This document shows positions 1-9,486 of a stretch of 64,000 bases of DNA, piece after piece (the stretch's first letter is position 1; every line of letters starts with the position of its first letter). The position numbers and the translations under genes are program-made. The stretch lies in contig NC_092565.1 of the NCBI RefSeq assembly GCF_037975245.1, forward strand, positions 11,714,499-11,778,498, read 5' to 3'. This DNA is from Apostichopus japonicus (taxonomy: Eukaryota; Echinodermata; Holothuroidea; Aspidochirotida; Stichopodidae). The notes below the pieces were generated by a model. The model had not been told where the DNA came from and made no database searches. It worked only from the letters and a program-made list of their open reading frames with translations.

Positions 1-76
1 CATGCGACCGTGCGGAGGGCAGAGTCGCAGGCCGAAGGCCGAAGGCGACGGCAGGCCGGCCCGATTCACCCACAGA
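1..76 (+). repeat. Spacer M module, right end
   Basis: This is the right part of an M module (CATGCGACC..GGCAGGCCGGCCCGATTCACC) leading into the first ETS block. The window starts inside the repeat. Position 1 corresponds to position 3120 in the 3,119-bp duplication. Confidence 0.8.
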
Positions 77-757
77 GATCATCGGTCTCGTTCGAAGTTT
101 CGAGATCTCGTGGGGGGTAGTCGGGAGGGGTAGTCGAGTCGATCCGATACTCGAGAAGGCCTTCAATATCTGTCGTATGTGTATAAATGTCATGGTTGGA
201 CTCGTGCAAGATATATCCGGGAGCAACCCCGACACTCCTCTGAAAATACGGGTTGCTCCCAGGTGAGAAGGTCGATTGTGTGGTCGATGGCACGAGTGTC
301 ATGCGACCGGGCGAGGGCCGAGTATTTAGCCGACGGTGACGGCAGGCCGCCCGATGGAGAAACGGTCAGATATCGAGCTTTCATCACGGGACCCGTTCGG
401 GCTTGTTGCCGTTGCTGCGACCATGTGTTGCACTCGGCGCTCTGTACGGGCTTTTTCATCCAAGCAACGAATGCACGCTCGAGGCGTGCGATTGCTCTCC
501 TCTATAATAGTGGACGAGCCGTCGCCCTCCCGCGTCGCTTCGAACCGGTCCCGTGTCCAAGGCGGGACCACTGCGACTCCTCTCGAAACGACCCAGTCGA
601 CTCTGGTAGAGATATACACCTCGAGAATCCCTTCGGGCGGTTCTTCGATCACTGTACCGTAATAGCACGGCATCGAAGGTTGAGGATTGAGAGAGAAAGG
701 GGAGTAAGAGAGCGACTCCAGGATGGCGAACGGGCCTAGCCCGGTTCCGTCGACCGT
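77..757 (+). other. 5' ETS-like block 1 (681 bp)
   Basis: This block immediately precedes an 18S start on the same strand, so I read it as the 3' part of the 5' external transcribed spacer. Visible elements are: GATCATCGGTCTCG at the left edge; a TATAAATGTCATGG link; a perfect 11-bp inverted repeat GGGAGCAACCC/GGGTTGCTCCC at 219-229 and 250-260; an M-like stretch at ~288-350; a Q-like stretch (GCGACCATGTGTTGCA) at ~418; and a small hairpin, GGGC-CTA-GCCC with flanking GAAC/GTTC, at 728-747. It carries the variants CTATAATAG, GACTCTGG and GAGTAAGAG. Whether transcription starts inside or upstream of it cannot be seen. Confidence 0.6.
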
Positions 758-934
758 TACCTGGTTGATCCTGCCAGTAGTCATATGCTTGTCTCGAAGA
801 TTTAGCAATGCACGGCTAAGTACAATCCTGAACATACAAGAGAAACTGCAGATGGCTCATTAGATCAGTTATGGTTTATTGGAGAAAGTCTTATACCATG
901 GATAACTGTGGTAATTCTAGAGCTTATACTAATG
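758..934 (+). rRNA. 18S rRNA 5' fragment, copy 1 (truncated)
   Basis: The first ~177 nt of small-subunit rRNA. It begins with TACCTGGTTGATCCTGCC, continues through AGTCATATGCTTGTCTC, ATGGCTCATTAGATCAG and ATAACTGTGGTAATTCTAGAGC, and stops within the region that normally reads GCTAATACATGC, where it passes into an A/G tract. A full eukaryotic 18S is about 1.8 kb, so about 90% is missing and this cannot make a functional small-subunit RNA. Several normally invariant bases differ: CTCGAAGAT for CTCAAAGAT, GCAATGCAC for GCCATGCAT, and GCTTATAC for GCTAATAC. Nucleotide 46 is T (the T form). It could be read as a pseudogene or as the start of a short transcript. Confidence 0.92.
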
Positions 935-2243
935 AGAGAGGAAGGAAAAGGGAGAAGAGAGAAGGCTTCTCGCGTTGCTTGGTGGATGGCACGAGTGTCA
1001 TGCGACCGGGCGGAGGGCAGAGTCGTAGGCCGAAGGCGACGGCAGGCCGGCCCGATCCACCCGCAGAGATGAGAGAGAAAGTAGAATGGAGAGATGAAGA
1101 ATGAGAGAGGAAGGAGAAGAGAGAAGGCTTCTCGCGTTGCTTGGTGGCTGGCACGAGTGTCATGCGACCGGGCGGAGGGCAGAGCGGCAGGCCGAAGGCG
1201 ACGGCAGGCCGGGCCGATTCACCCGCAGAGATCTGAATCTCGTTCGAGAATTCGAGATCTCGTGGGGGGCAGTCGGGAGGGGCATTCGAGTCGATCCGAG
1301 ACTCGTGAAGGCTTTCAATATCTGTCGTGTGTGTATAAATGTCATGGTTGGACACTTGCGGGCCCTCTCGTAGGGTCGGCCGTCGTTTCTTCGCGACCAT
1401 GTGTTGCAACTCGGCGCTCTCACGGGGTTCATCCACTCCCCCCGTGAGCAGAGGTGTCCCTCCGTGCTGACGTATATATCAACGTTCAGATATGAACGTT
1501 TCATCGTTTCATCGCGATATCAACGTTTCATCGCGACCATGTGTTGCAACTCGGCGCTCAGAACGGGGGTTTTCACCCACTCGCCCCGTGAGCAGAAGAT
1601 TCTTTCGTGCATATTATCTACAAACCCAGATATTGAGCTTTTTCACCCGCAGAATCCCCGGTGGAGAAGAGAGAAGAGAGAGAAGAGAGAGAGAGGAGAG
1701 ATGAAAGGGAGAAGAGAGAAGGCTTCTCGCGTTGCTTGGTGGATGGCACGAGTGTCATGCGACCTGGCGGAGGGTAGAGCGGCAGGCCGAAGGCGACGGC
1801 AGGCCGGCCCGATTCACCCGCAGAGATCTGGATCTCGTTCGAGAATTCGAGATCTCGTGGGGGGCAGTCGGGAGGGGCAGTCGATCAGAGAGAAAGGAGA
1901 AGGGAGAGATGAGAGATGAGAGAGAAAGGAGAGGGGAGAAGGGAGAAGAGAGAAGGCATCTCGCGTTGTTCGGTGGATGGCACAAGTGTCATGAGAGAAA
2001 GGAGAAGGGAGAGGAGAGAGAAAGGAGAAGGGAGAAGAGAGTAGGCTTCTCGCGTTGCTTGGTGGATGGCACGAGTGTCATGCGACCTGGCAGAGTGGCG
2101 GGTCGAAGGCGACGGCAGGCCGGCCCGATGCATCTGCAAGATCTGACCCTCGTTCGAGATTTTGAGATCTCTTTAGTGTAGCCGGTATTGGCTTAAGTGT
2201 GTGATCCAATGGTCAGAACGAGTGGGCAGAGTGAATCGGATTC

Positions 2244-2258
2244 TATATATGAGGGGGG
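2244..2258 (+). promoter_or_regulatory. Candidate Pol I initiation motif, copy 1
   Basis: TATATATGAGGGGGG. A TATATA core followed by a G/A run is the form of RNA polymerase I start sites described in plants and some invertebrates. It sits in a conserved ~100-bp stretch (GTGATCCAATGGTCAGAACG..GAATCGGATTC) that always lies just upstream of the link module. It is 1,633 bp upstream of 18S copy 2. Start-site use is inferred, not shown. Confidence 0.5.
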
Positions 2259-2413
2259 TTGTAGAGTCGATCCAAGACTCGAGAAGGCTTTTAATATCTG
2301 TCGTGGGTGTATAAATGTCATGGTTGGACACTTGCGGGCCCTCTCGTAGGGTCGGCCGTCGTTTCTTCGCGACCATGTGTTGCAACTCGGCGCTCTCACG
2401 GGGTTCATCCACT

Positions 2414-2427
2414 CCCCCCCCCCCCCC
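2414..2427 (+). repeat. Poly-C tract, C14
   Basis: Mononucleotide run inside Q1 between TTCATCCACT and GTGAGCAG. The matching tract in the 3,119-bp duplicate is C11. Confidence 0.95.
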
Positions 2428-3195
2428 GTGAGCAGAGGTGTCCCTCCGTGCACACGTATATATCAACGTTCAGATATGAAGCTTTCGCGGGCGGGAGTCC
2501 ACCCGAGCTGGAAAAGGCTCCTTGCCTGTGGTGCGTAAATATTTTTGCACGTCTAGACTCTTGCTGGCCTTCTCGGTAGGGTCAGCCGTCGTTTCATCGC
2601 GACCATGTGTTGCAACTCGGCGCTCAGAGCGGGGGTTTTCACCCACTCGCCCCGTGAGCAGAAGGTTCTTTCGTGCATATTATCTACAAACCCAGATATT
2701 GAGCTTTTTCATCCGCAGAACCCCCGGTGGAGAAGAGAGAAGAGAGAGAAGAGAGAGAGAGGAGAGATGAAAGAGAGAAGGCTTCTCGCGTTGCCTTGGT
2801 GGATGGCACGAGTGTCATGCGACCTGGCGGAGGGTAGAGCGGCAGGCCGAAGGCGACGGCAGGCCGGCCCGATTCACCCGCAGAGATCTGGATCTCGTTC
2901 GAGAATTCGAGATCTCGTGGGGGACAGTCGGGAGGGGCAGTCGATCAGAGAGAAAGGAGAAGGGAGAGATGAGAGATGAGAGAGAAAGGAGAAGTGAGAA
3001 GGGAGAAGGCTTCTCGTGTTTTTTGTTGGTTGGCACAAGTGTCATGAGAGAAAGGAGAGATGATAGCGAAGGGAGAAGAGAGAAGGATTCTCGCGTTGCT
3101 TGGTGATTGGCACGAGTGTCATGCGACCGTGCGGAGGGCAGAGTCGCAGGCCGAAGGCCGAAGGCGACGGCAGGCCGGCCCGATTCACCCACAGA

Positions 3196-3876
3196 GATCA
3201 TCGGTCTCGTTCGAAGTTTCGAGATCTCGTGGGGGGTAGTCGGGAGGGGTAGTCGAGTCGATCCGATACTCGAGAAGGCCTTCAATATCTGTCGTATGTG
3301 TATAAATGTCATGGTTGGACTCGTGCAAGATATATCCGGGAGCAACCCCGACACTCCTCTGAAAATACGGGTTGCTCCCAGGTGAGAAGGTCGAATGTGT
3401 GGTCGATGGCACGAGTGTCATGCGACCGGGCGAGGGCCGAGTATTTAGCCGACGGTGACGGCAGGCCGCCCGATGGAGAAACGGTCAGATATCGAGCTTT
3501 CATCACGGGACCCGTTCGGGCTTGTTGCCGTTGCTGCGACCATGTGTTGCACTCGGCGCTCTGTACGGGCTTTTTCATCCAAGCAACGAATGCACGCTCG
3601 AGGCGTGCGATTGCTCTCCTCTATAATAGTGGACGAGCCGTCGCCCTCCCGCGTCGCTTCGAACCGGTCCCGTGTCCAAGGCGGGACCACTGCGACTCCT
3701 CTCGAAACGACCCAGTCGACTCTGGTAGAGATATACACCTCGAGAATCCCTTCGGGCGGTTCTTCGATCACTGTACCGTAATAGCACGGCATCGAAGGTT
3801 GAGGATTGAGAGAGAAAGGGGAGTAAGAGAGCGACTCCAGGATGGCGAACGGGCCTAGCCCGGTTCCGTCGACCGT
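3196..3876 (+). other. 5' ETS-like block 2 (681 bp)
   Basis: Duplicate of block 1. The hairpin arms are at 3338-3348 and 3369-3379. One difference seen is GTCGAATGTG (A at 3395) where block 1 has T at 276. Confidence 0.6.
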
Positions 3877-4053
3877 TACCTGGTTGATCCTGCCAGTAGT
3901 CATATGCTTGTCTCGAAGATTTAGCAATGCACGGCTAAGTACAATCCTGAACATACAAGAGAAACTGCAGATGGCTCATTAGATCAGTTATGGTTTATTG
4001 GAGAAAGTCTTATACCATGGATAACTGTGGTAATTCTAGAGCTTATACTAATG
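3877..4053 (+). rRNA. 18S rRNA 5' fragment, copy 2 (truncated)
   Basis: T form at nucleotide 46, identical by eye to copy 1, 3,119 bp downstream of it. It is followed by the same GAGAGAGGAAGGAAAAGG junction. Confidence 0.92.
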
Positions 4054-5362
4054 AGAGAGGAAGGAAAAGGGAGAAGAGAGAAGGCTTCTCGCGTTGCTTG
4101 GTGGATGGCACGAGTGTCATGCGACCGGGCGGAGGGCAGAGTCGTAGGCCGAAGGCGACGGCAGGCCGGCCCGATCCACCCGCAGAGATGAGAGAGAAAG
4201 TAGAATGGAGAGATGAAGAATGAGAGAGGAAGGAGAAGAGAGAAGGCTTCTCGCGTTGCTTGGTGGCTGGCACGAGTGTCATGCGACCGGGCGGAGGGCA
4301 GAGCGGCAGGCCGAAGGCGACGGCAGGCCGGGCCGATTCACCCGCAGAGATCTGAATCTCGTTCGAGAATTCGAGATCTCGTGGGGGGCAGTCGGGAGGG
4401 GCATTCGAGTCGATCCGAGACTCGTGAAGGCTTTCAATATCTGTCGTGTGTGTATAAATGTCATGGTTGGACACTTGCGGGCCCTCTCGTAGGGTCGGCC
4501 GTCGTTTCTTCGCGACCATGTGTTGCAACTCGGCGCTCTCACGGGGTTCATCCACTCCCCCCGTGAGCAGAGGTGTCCCTCCGTGCTGACGTATATATCA
4601 ACGTTCAGATATGAACGTTTCATCGTTTCATCGCGATATCAACGTTTCATCGCGACCATGTGTTGCAACTCGGCGCTCAGAACGGGGGTTTTCACCCACT
4701 CGCCCCGTGAGCAGAAGATTCTTTCGTGCATATTATCTACAAACCCAGATATTGAGCTTTTTCACCCGCAGAATCCCCGGTGGAGAAGAGAGAAGAGAGA
4801 GAAGAGAGAGAGAGGAGAGATGAAAGGGAGAAGAGAGAAGGCTTCTCGCGTTGCTTGGTGGATGGCACGAGTGTCATGCGACCTGGCGGAGGGTAGAGCG
4901 GCAGGCCGAAGGCGACGGCAGGCCGGCCCGATTCACCCGCAGAGATCTGGATCTCGTTCGAGAATTCGAGATCTCGTGGGGGGCAGTCGGGAGGGGCAGT
5001 CGATCAGAGAGAAAGGAGAAGGGAGAGATGAGAGATGAGAGAGAAAGGAGAGGGGAGAAGGGAGAAGAGAGAAGGCATCTCGCGTTGTTCGGTGGATGGC
5101 ACAAGTGTCATGAGAGAAAGGAGAAGGGAGAGGAGAGAGAAAGGAGAAGGGAGAAGAGAGTAGGCTTCTCGCGTTGCTTGGTGGATGGCACGAGTGTCAT
5201 GCGACCTGGCAGAGTGGCGGGTCGAAGGCGACGGCAGGCCGGCCCGATGCATCTGCAAGATCTGACCCTCGTTCGAGATTTTGAGATCTCTTTAGTGTAG
5301 CCGGTATTGGCTTAAGTGTGTGATCCAATGGTCAGAACGAGTGGGCAGAGTGAATCGGATTC

Positions 5363-5377
5363 TATATATGAGGGGGG
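5363..5377 (+). promoter_or_regulatory. Candidate Pol I initiation motif, copy 2
   Basis: TATATATGAGGGGGG, 3,119 bp after copy 1. It is the first of four motifs before 18S copy 3. Confidence 0.5.
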
Positions 5378-5532
5378 TTGTAGAGTCGATCCAAGACTCG
5401 AGAAGGCTTTTAATATCTGTCGTGGGTGTATAAATGTCATGGTTGGACACTTGCGGGCCCTCTCGTAGGGTCGGCCGTCGTTTCTTCGCGACCATGTGTT
5501 GCAACTCGGCGCTCTCACGGGGTTCATCCACT

Positions 5533-5543
5533 CCCCCCCCCCC
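5533..5543 (+). repeat. Poly-C tract, C11
   Basis: In Q1. It is three bases shorter than its duplicate at 2414. Confidence 0.95.
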
Positions 5544-6419
5544 GTGAGCAGAGGTGTCCCTCCGTGCACACGTATATATCAACGTTCAGATATGAAGCTT
5601 TCGCGGGCGGGAGTCCACCCGAGCTGGAAAAGGCTCCTTGCCTGTGGTGCGTAAATATTTTTGCACGTCTAGACTCTTGCTGGCCTTCTCGGTAGGGTCA
5701 GCCGTCGTTTCATCGCGACCATGTGTTGCAACTCGGCGCTCAGAGCGGGGGTTTTCACCCACTCGCCCCGTGAGCAGAAGGTTCTTTCGTGCATATTATC
5801 TACAAACCCAGATATTGAGCTTTTTCATCCGCAGAACCCCCGGTGGAGAAGAGAGAAGAGAGAGAAGAGAGAGAGAGGAGAGATGAAAGAGAGAAGGCTT
5901 CTCGCGTTGCCTTGGTGGATGGCACGAGTGTCATGCGACCTGGCGGAGGGTAGAGCGGCAGGCCGAAGGCGACGGCAGGCCGGCCCGATTCACCCGCAGA
6001 GATCTGGATCTCGTTCGAGAATTCGAGATCTCGTGGGGGGCAGTCGGGAGGGGCAGTCGATCAGAGAGAAAGGAGAAGGGAGAGATGAGAGATGAGAGAG
6101 AAAGGAGAGGGGAGAAGGGAGAAGAGAGAAGGCATCTCGCGTTGTTCGGTGGATGGCACAAGTGTCATGAGAGAAAGGAGAAGGGAGAGGAGAGAGAAAG
6201 GAGAAGGGAGAAGAGAGTAGGCTTCTCGCGTTGCTTGGTGGATGGCACGAGTGTCATGCGACCTGGCAGAGTGGCGGGTCGAAGGCGACGGCAGGCCGGC
6301 CCGATGCATCTGCAAGATCTGACCCTCGTTCGAGATTTTGAGATCTCTTTAGTGTAGCCGGTATTGGCTTAAGTGTGTGATCCAATGGTCAGAACGAGTG
6401 GGCAGAGTGAATCGGATTC

Positions 6420-6434
6420 TATATATGAGGGGGG
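6420..6434 (+). promoter_or_regulatory. Candidate Pol I initiation motif, copy 3
   Basis: TATATATGAGGGGGG in the second 1.06-kb unit. Confidence 0.5.
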
Positions 6435-6589
6435 TTGTAGAGTCGATCCAAGACTCGAGAAGGCTTTTAATATCTGTCGTGGGTGTATAAATGTCATGGT
6501 TGGACACTTGCGGGCCCTCTCGTAGGGTCGGCCGTCGTTTCTTCGCGACCATGTGTTGCAACTCGGCGCTCTCACGGGGTTCATCCACT

Positions 6590-6604
6590 CCCCCCCCCCC
6601 CCCC
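6590..6604 (+). repeat. Poly-C tract, C15
   Basis: In Q1 of the second 1.06-kb unit. Confidence 0.95.
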
Positions 6605-7473
6605 GTGAGCAGAGGTGTCCCTCCGTGCACACGTATATATCAACGTTCAGATATGAAGCTTTCGCGGGCGGGAGTCCACCCGAGCTGGAAAAGGCTCCTT
6701 GCCTGTGGTGCGTAAATATTTTTGCACGTCTAGACTCTTGCTGGCCTTCTCGGTAGGGTCAGCCGTCGTTTCATCGCGACCATGTGTTGCAACTCGGCGC
6801 TCAGAGCGGGGGTTTTCACCCACTCGCCCCGTGAGCAGAAGGTTCTTTCGTGCATATTATCTACAAACCCAGATATTGAGCTTTTTCATCCGCAGAACCC
6901 CCGGTGGAGAAGAGAGAAGAGAGAGAAGAGAGAGAGAGGAGAGATGAAAGAGAGAAGGCTTCTCGCGTTGCCTTGGTGGATGGCACGAGTGTCATGCGAC
7001 CTGGCGGAGGGTAGAGCGGCAGGCCGAAGGCGACGGCAGGCCGGCCCGATTCACCCGCAGAGATCTGGATCTCGTTCGAGAATTCGAGATCTCGTGGGGG
7101 GCAGTCGGGAGGGGCAGTCGATCAGAGAGAAAGGAGAAGGGAGAGATGAGAGATGAGAGAGAAAGGAGAGGAGAGAAGGGAGAAGAGAGAAGGCTTCTCG
7201 CGTTGTTCGGTGGATGGCACAAGTGTCATGAGAGAAAGGAGAAGGGAGAGGAGAGAGAAAGGAGAAGGGAGATGAGAGTAGGCTTCTCGCGTTGCTTGGT
7301 GGATGGCACGAGTGTCATGCGACCTGGCAGAGTGGCGGGTCGAAGGCGACGGCAGGCCGGCCCGATGCATCTGCAAGATCTGACCCTCGTTCGAGATTTT
7401 GAGATCTCTTTAGTGTAGCCGGTATTGTGTGTGATCCAATGGTCAGAACGAGTGGGCAGAGTGAATCGGATTC

Positions 7474-7488
7474 TATATATGAGGGGGG
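7474..7488 (+). promoter_or_regulatory. Candidate Pol I initiation motif, copy 4
   Basis: TATATATGAGGGGGG. The upstream sequence reads GGTATTGTGTGTGATCC, a 7-bp deletion relative to most copies (GGTATTGGCTTAAGTGTG). Confidence 0.5.
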
Positions 7489-7679
7489 TTGTAGAGTCGA
7501 TCCAAGACTCGAGAAGGCTTTTAATATCTGTCGTGTGTGTATAAATGTCATGGTTGGACACTTGCGGGCCCTCTCATAGGGTCGGCCGTCGTTTCTTCGC
7601 GACCATGTGTTGCAACTCGGCGCTCTCACGGGGTTCATCCACTCCCCCCGTGAGCAGAGGTGTCCCTCCGTGCTGATTC

Positions 7680-7694
7680 TATATATGAGGGGGG
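7680..7694 (+). promoter_or_regulatory. Candidate Pol I initiation motif, copy 5
   Basis: TATATATGAGGGGGG. Unlike the other copies it lacks the upstream GGTCAGAACG..GAATCG stretch and is fused to Q1 (CCTCCGTGCTGATTC), so it may lack upstream control sequence. It is 1,630 bp before 18S copy 3. Confidence 0.4.
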
Positions 7695-7849
7695 TTGTAG
7701 AGTCGATCCAAGACTCGAGAAGGCTTTTAATATCTGTCGTGTGTGTATAAATGTCATGGTTGGACACTTGCGGGCCCTCTCGTAGGGTCGGCCGTCGTTT
7801 CTTCGCGACCATGTGTTGCAACTCGGCGCTCTCACGGGGTTCATCCACT

Positions 7850-7859
7850 CCCCCCCCCC
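7850..7859 (+). repeat. Poly-C tract, C10
   Basis: In Q1. The duplicate tract at 22912 is C11. Confidence 0.95.
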
Positions 7860-8628
7860 GTGAGCAGAGGTGTCCCTCCGTGCACACGTATATATCAACG
7901 TTCAGATATGAAGCTTTCGCGGACGGGAGTCCACCCGAGACTGGAAAAGGCTCCTTGCCTGTGGTGCGTAAATATTTTTGCACGTCTAGACTCTTGCTGG
8001 CCTTCTCGGTAGGGTCAGCCGTCGTTTCATCGCGACCATGTGTTGCAACTCGGCGCTCAGAACGGGGGTTTTCACCCACTCGCCCCGTGAGCAGAAGATT
8101 CTTTCGTGCATATTATCTACAAACCCAGATATTGAGCTTTTTCATCCGCAGAACCCCCGGTGGAGAAGAGAGAAGAGAGAGAAGAGAGAGAGAGGAGAGA
8201 TGAAAGGGAGAAGGGAGAAGGCTTCTCGCGTTGCTTGGTGGATGGCACGAGTGTCATGCGACCTTGCGGAGGGTAGAGCGGCAGGCCGAAGGCGACGGCA
8301 GGCCGGCCCGATTCACCCGCAGAGATCTGGATCTCGTTCGAGAATTCGAGATCTCGTGGGGGACAGTCGGGAGGGGCAGTCGATCAGAGAGAAAGGAGAA
8401 GGGAGAGATGAGAGATGAGAGAGAAAGGAGAAGGGAGAAGAGAGAAGGCTTTCTCGTGTTTTTTGTTGGTTGGCACAAGTGTCATGAGAGAAAGGAGAGA
8501 TGATAGAGAAGAGAGAAGGCTTCTCGCGTTGCTTGGTGATTGGCACGAGTGTCATGCGACCGGGCGGAGGGCAGAGTCGCAGGCCGAAGGCCGAAGGCGA
8601 CGGCAGGCCGGCCCGATTCACCCACAGA

Positions 8629-9309
8629 GATCATCGGTCTCGTTCGAAGTTTCGAGATCTCGTGGGGGGTAGTCGGGAGGGGTAGTCGAGTCGATCCGAT
8701 ACTCGAGAAGGCCTTCAATATCTGTCGTATGTGTATAAATGTCATGGTTGGACTCGTGCAAGATATATCCGGGAGCAACCCCGACACTCCTCTGAAAATA
8801 CGGGTTGCTCCCAGGTGAGAAGGTCGATTGTGTGGTCGATGGCACGAGTGTCATGCGACCGGGCGAGGGCCGAGTATTTAGCCGACGGTGACGGCAGGCC
8901 GCCCGATGGAGAAACGGTCAGATATCGAGCTTTCATCACGGGACCCGTTCGGGCTTGTTGCCGTTGCTGCGACCATGTGTTGCACTCGGCGCTCTGTACG
9001 GGCTTTTTCATCCAAGCAACGAATGCACGCTCGAGGCGTGCGATTGCTCTCCTCTATAACAGTGGACGAGCCGTCGCCCTCCCGCGTCGCTTCGAACCGG
9101 TCCCGTGTCCAAGGCGGGACCACTGCGACTCCTCTCGAAACGACCCAGTCGACTCGGGTAGAGATATACACCTCGAGAATCCCTTCGGGCGGTTCTTCGA
9201 TCACTGTACCGTAATAGCACGGCATCGAAGGTTGAGGATTGAGAGAGAAAGGGGAGTGCGATAGCGACTCCAGGATGGCGACAGGGCCTAGCCCGGTTCC
9301 GTCGACCGT
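8629..9309 (+). other. 5' ETS-like block 3 (681 bp)
   Basis: Hairpin arms at 8771-8781 and 8802-8812. Here CTATAACAG and GACTCGGG replace the forms in block 1, and the 18S-proximal hairpin is preceded by GGCGACAGGGCC instead of GGCGAACGGGCC, which shortens the stem to GGGC/GCCC. Confidence 0.6.
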
Positions 9310-9486
9310 TACCTGGTTGATCCTGCCAGTAGTCATATGCTTGTCTCGAAGATTAAGCAATGCACGGCTAAGTACAATCCTGAACATACAAGAGAAACTG
9401 CAGATGGCTCATTAGATCAGTTATGGTTTATTGGAGAAAGTCTTATACCATGGATAACTGTGGTAATTCTAGAGCTTATACTAATG
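9310..9486 (+). rRNA. 18S rRNA 5' fragment, copy 3 (truncated)
   Basis: A form at nucleotide 46 (GATTAAGC), the base usual in eukaryotic 18S. It is followed by GAGAGAGAAAGGAAAAGG. Confidence 0.92.

Larger units (their letters stand above)
935..3195 (+). repeat. Spacer segment 1
   Basis: No gene is seen. Order: R; M (to ~1076); R with AGTAGAATGGAG; M of the GGTGGCTGG type (~1127-1285); promoter-less link; Q1 with C6. At 1481-1545 most of the Q1-Q2 joint is replaced by a short AACGTTTCATCG repeat. Then Q2; R; M (1721-1885); short M (TGTTCGGTGG); R; M ending TTTAGTGTAG (2047-2180); promoter motif 2244; link; Q1 with C14; Q2; R; M; a short M with T6 (~3015); and M reaching the next ETS. Confidence 0.8.
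5360..7488 (+). repeat. Tandem ~1.06-kb spacer units
   Basis: Promoter motif, link, Q1, Q2, R, M, short M and M recur in direct tandem. The motifs are at 5363, 6420 and 7474. Spacing away from the poly-C tract is 1,061 bp; most of the spacing difference between units comes from C11 versus C15. At ~7428 the second unit lacks the GGCTTAA present in the first. Confidence 0.8.
4054..8628 (+). repeat. Spacer segment 2 (4.6 kb, four promoter motifs)
   Basis: No gene is seen. The first ~2 kb repeats spacer segment 1, including the AACGTTTCATCG joint at ~4612. Then two further ~1.06-kb spacer units follow (offset 1,061 bp between 5721 and 6782). At 7644-7680 a Q1 with C6 breaks straight into a second promoter motif, giving two promoter motifs 206 bp apart. 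The right end is M, a T6 short M (~8455) and M. Confidence 0.8.

Noticed and set aside
219-260. Bacterial-type intrinsic terminator at the 11-bp hairpin
   Set aside because: The hairpin is not followed by a T run (AGGTGAGAAGG follows) and the context is eukaryotic rDNA.
179-739. 186-codon + frame repeated in many ETS-like blocks
   Set aside because: It lies wholly in the ETS-like block just before 18S, is broken by the 13-bp duplication in blocks 8, 11, 12, 14 and 15, and overlaps other frames on both strands.
2455-2470. GTATATATCAACG in Q1 as another Pol I start motif
   Set aside because: It has TATATAT but lacks the following purine run and the conserved upstream stretch.
3010-3045. T6 run (GTGTTTTTTGTTGG) as a Pol III terminator of a small RNA gene
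   Set aside because: No A-box/B-box or tRNA/5S-like fold lies upstream. It is a variant of the short M module.
935-3195. Transposable element or R1/R2-type rDNA insertion as the cause of the 18S truncation
   Set aside because: No reverse transcriptase, transposase, terminal repeats, poly-A tail or target-site duplication is visible. The sequence after the cut is the same purine/M spacer found throughout.
7315-8079. 254-codon open frame on the - strand, the longest in the window
   Set aside because: It crosses module joints and a poly-C tract, has no homologue elsewhere in the array at that length, and its parts appear as other frames in sibling repeats. No domain or start context is recognisable.
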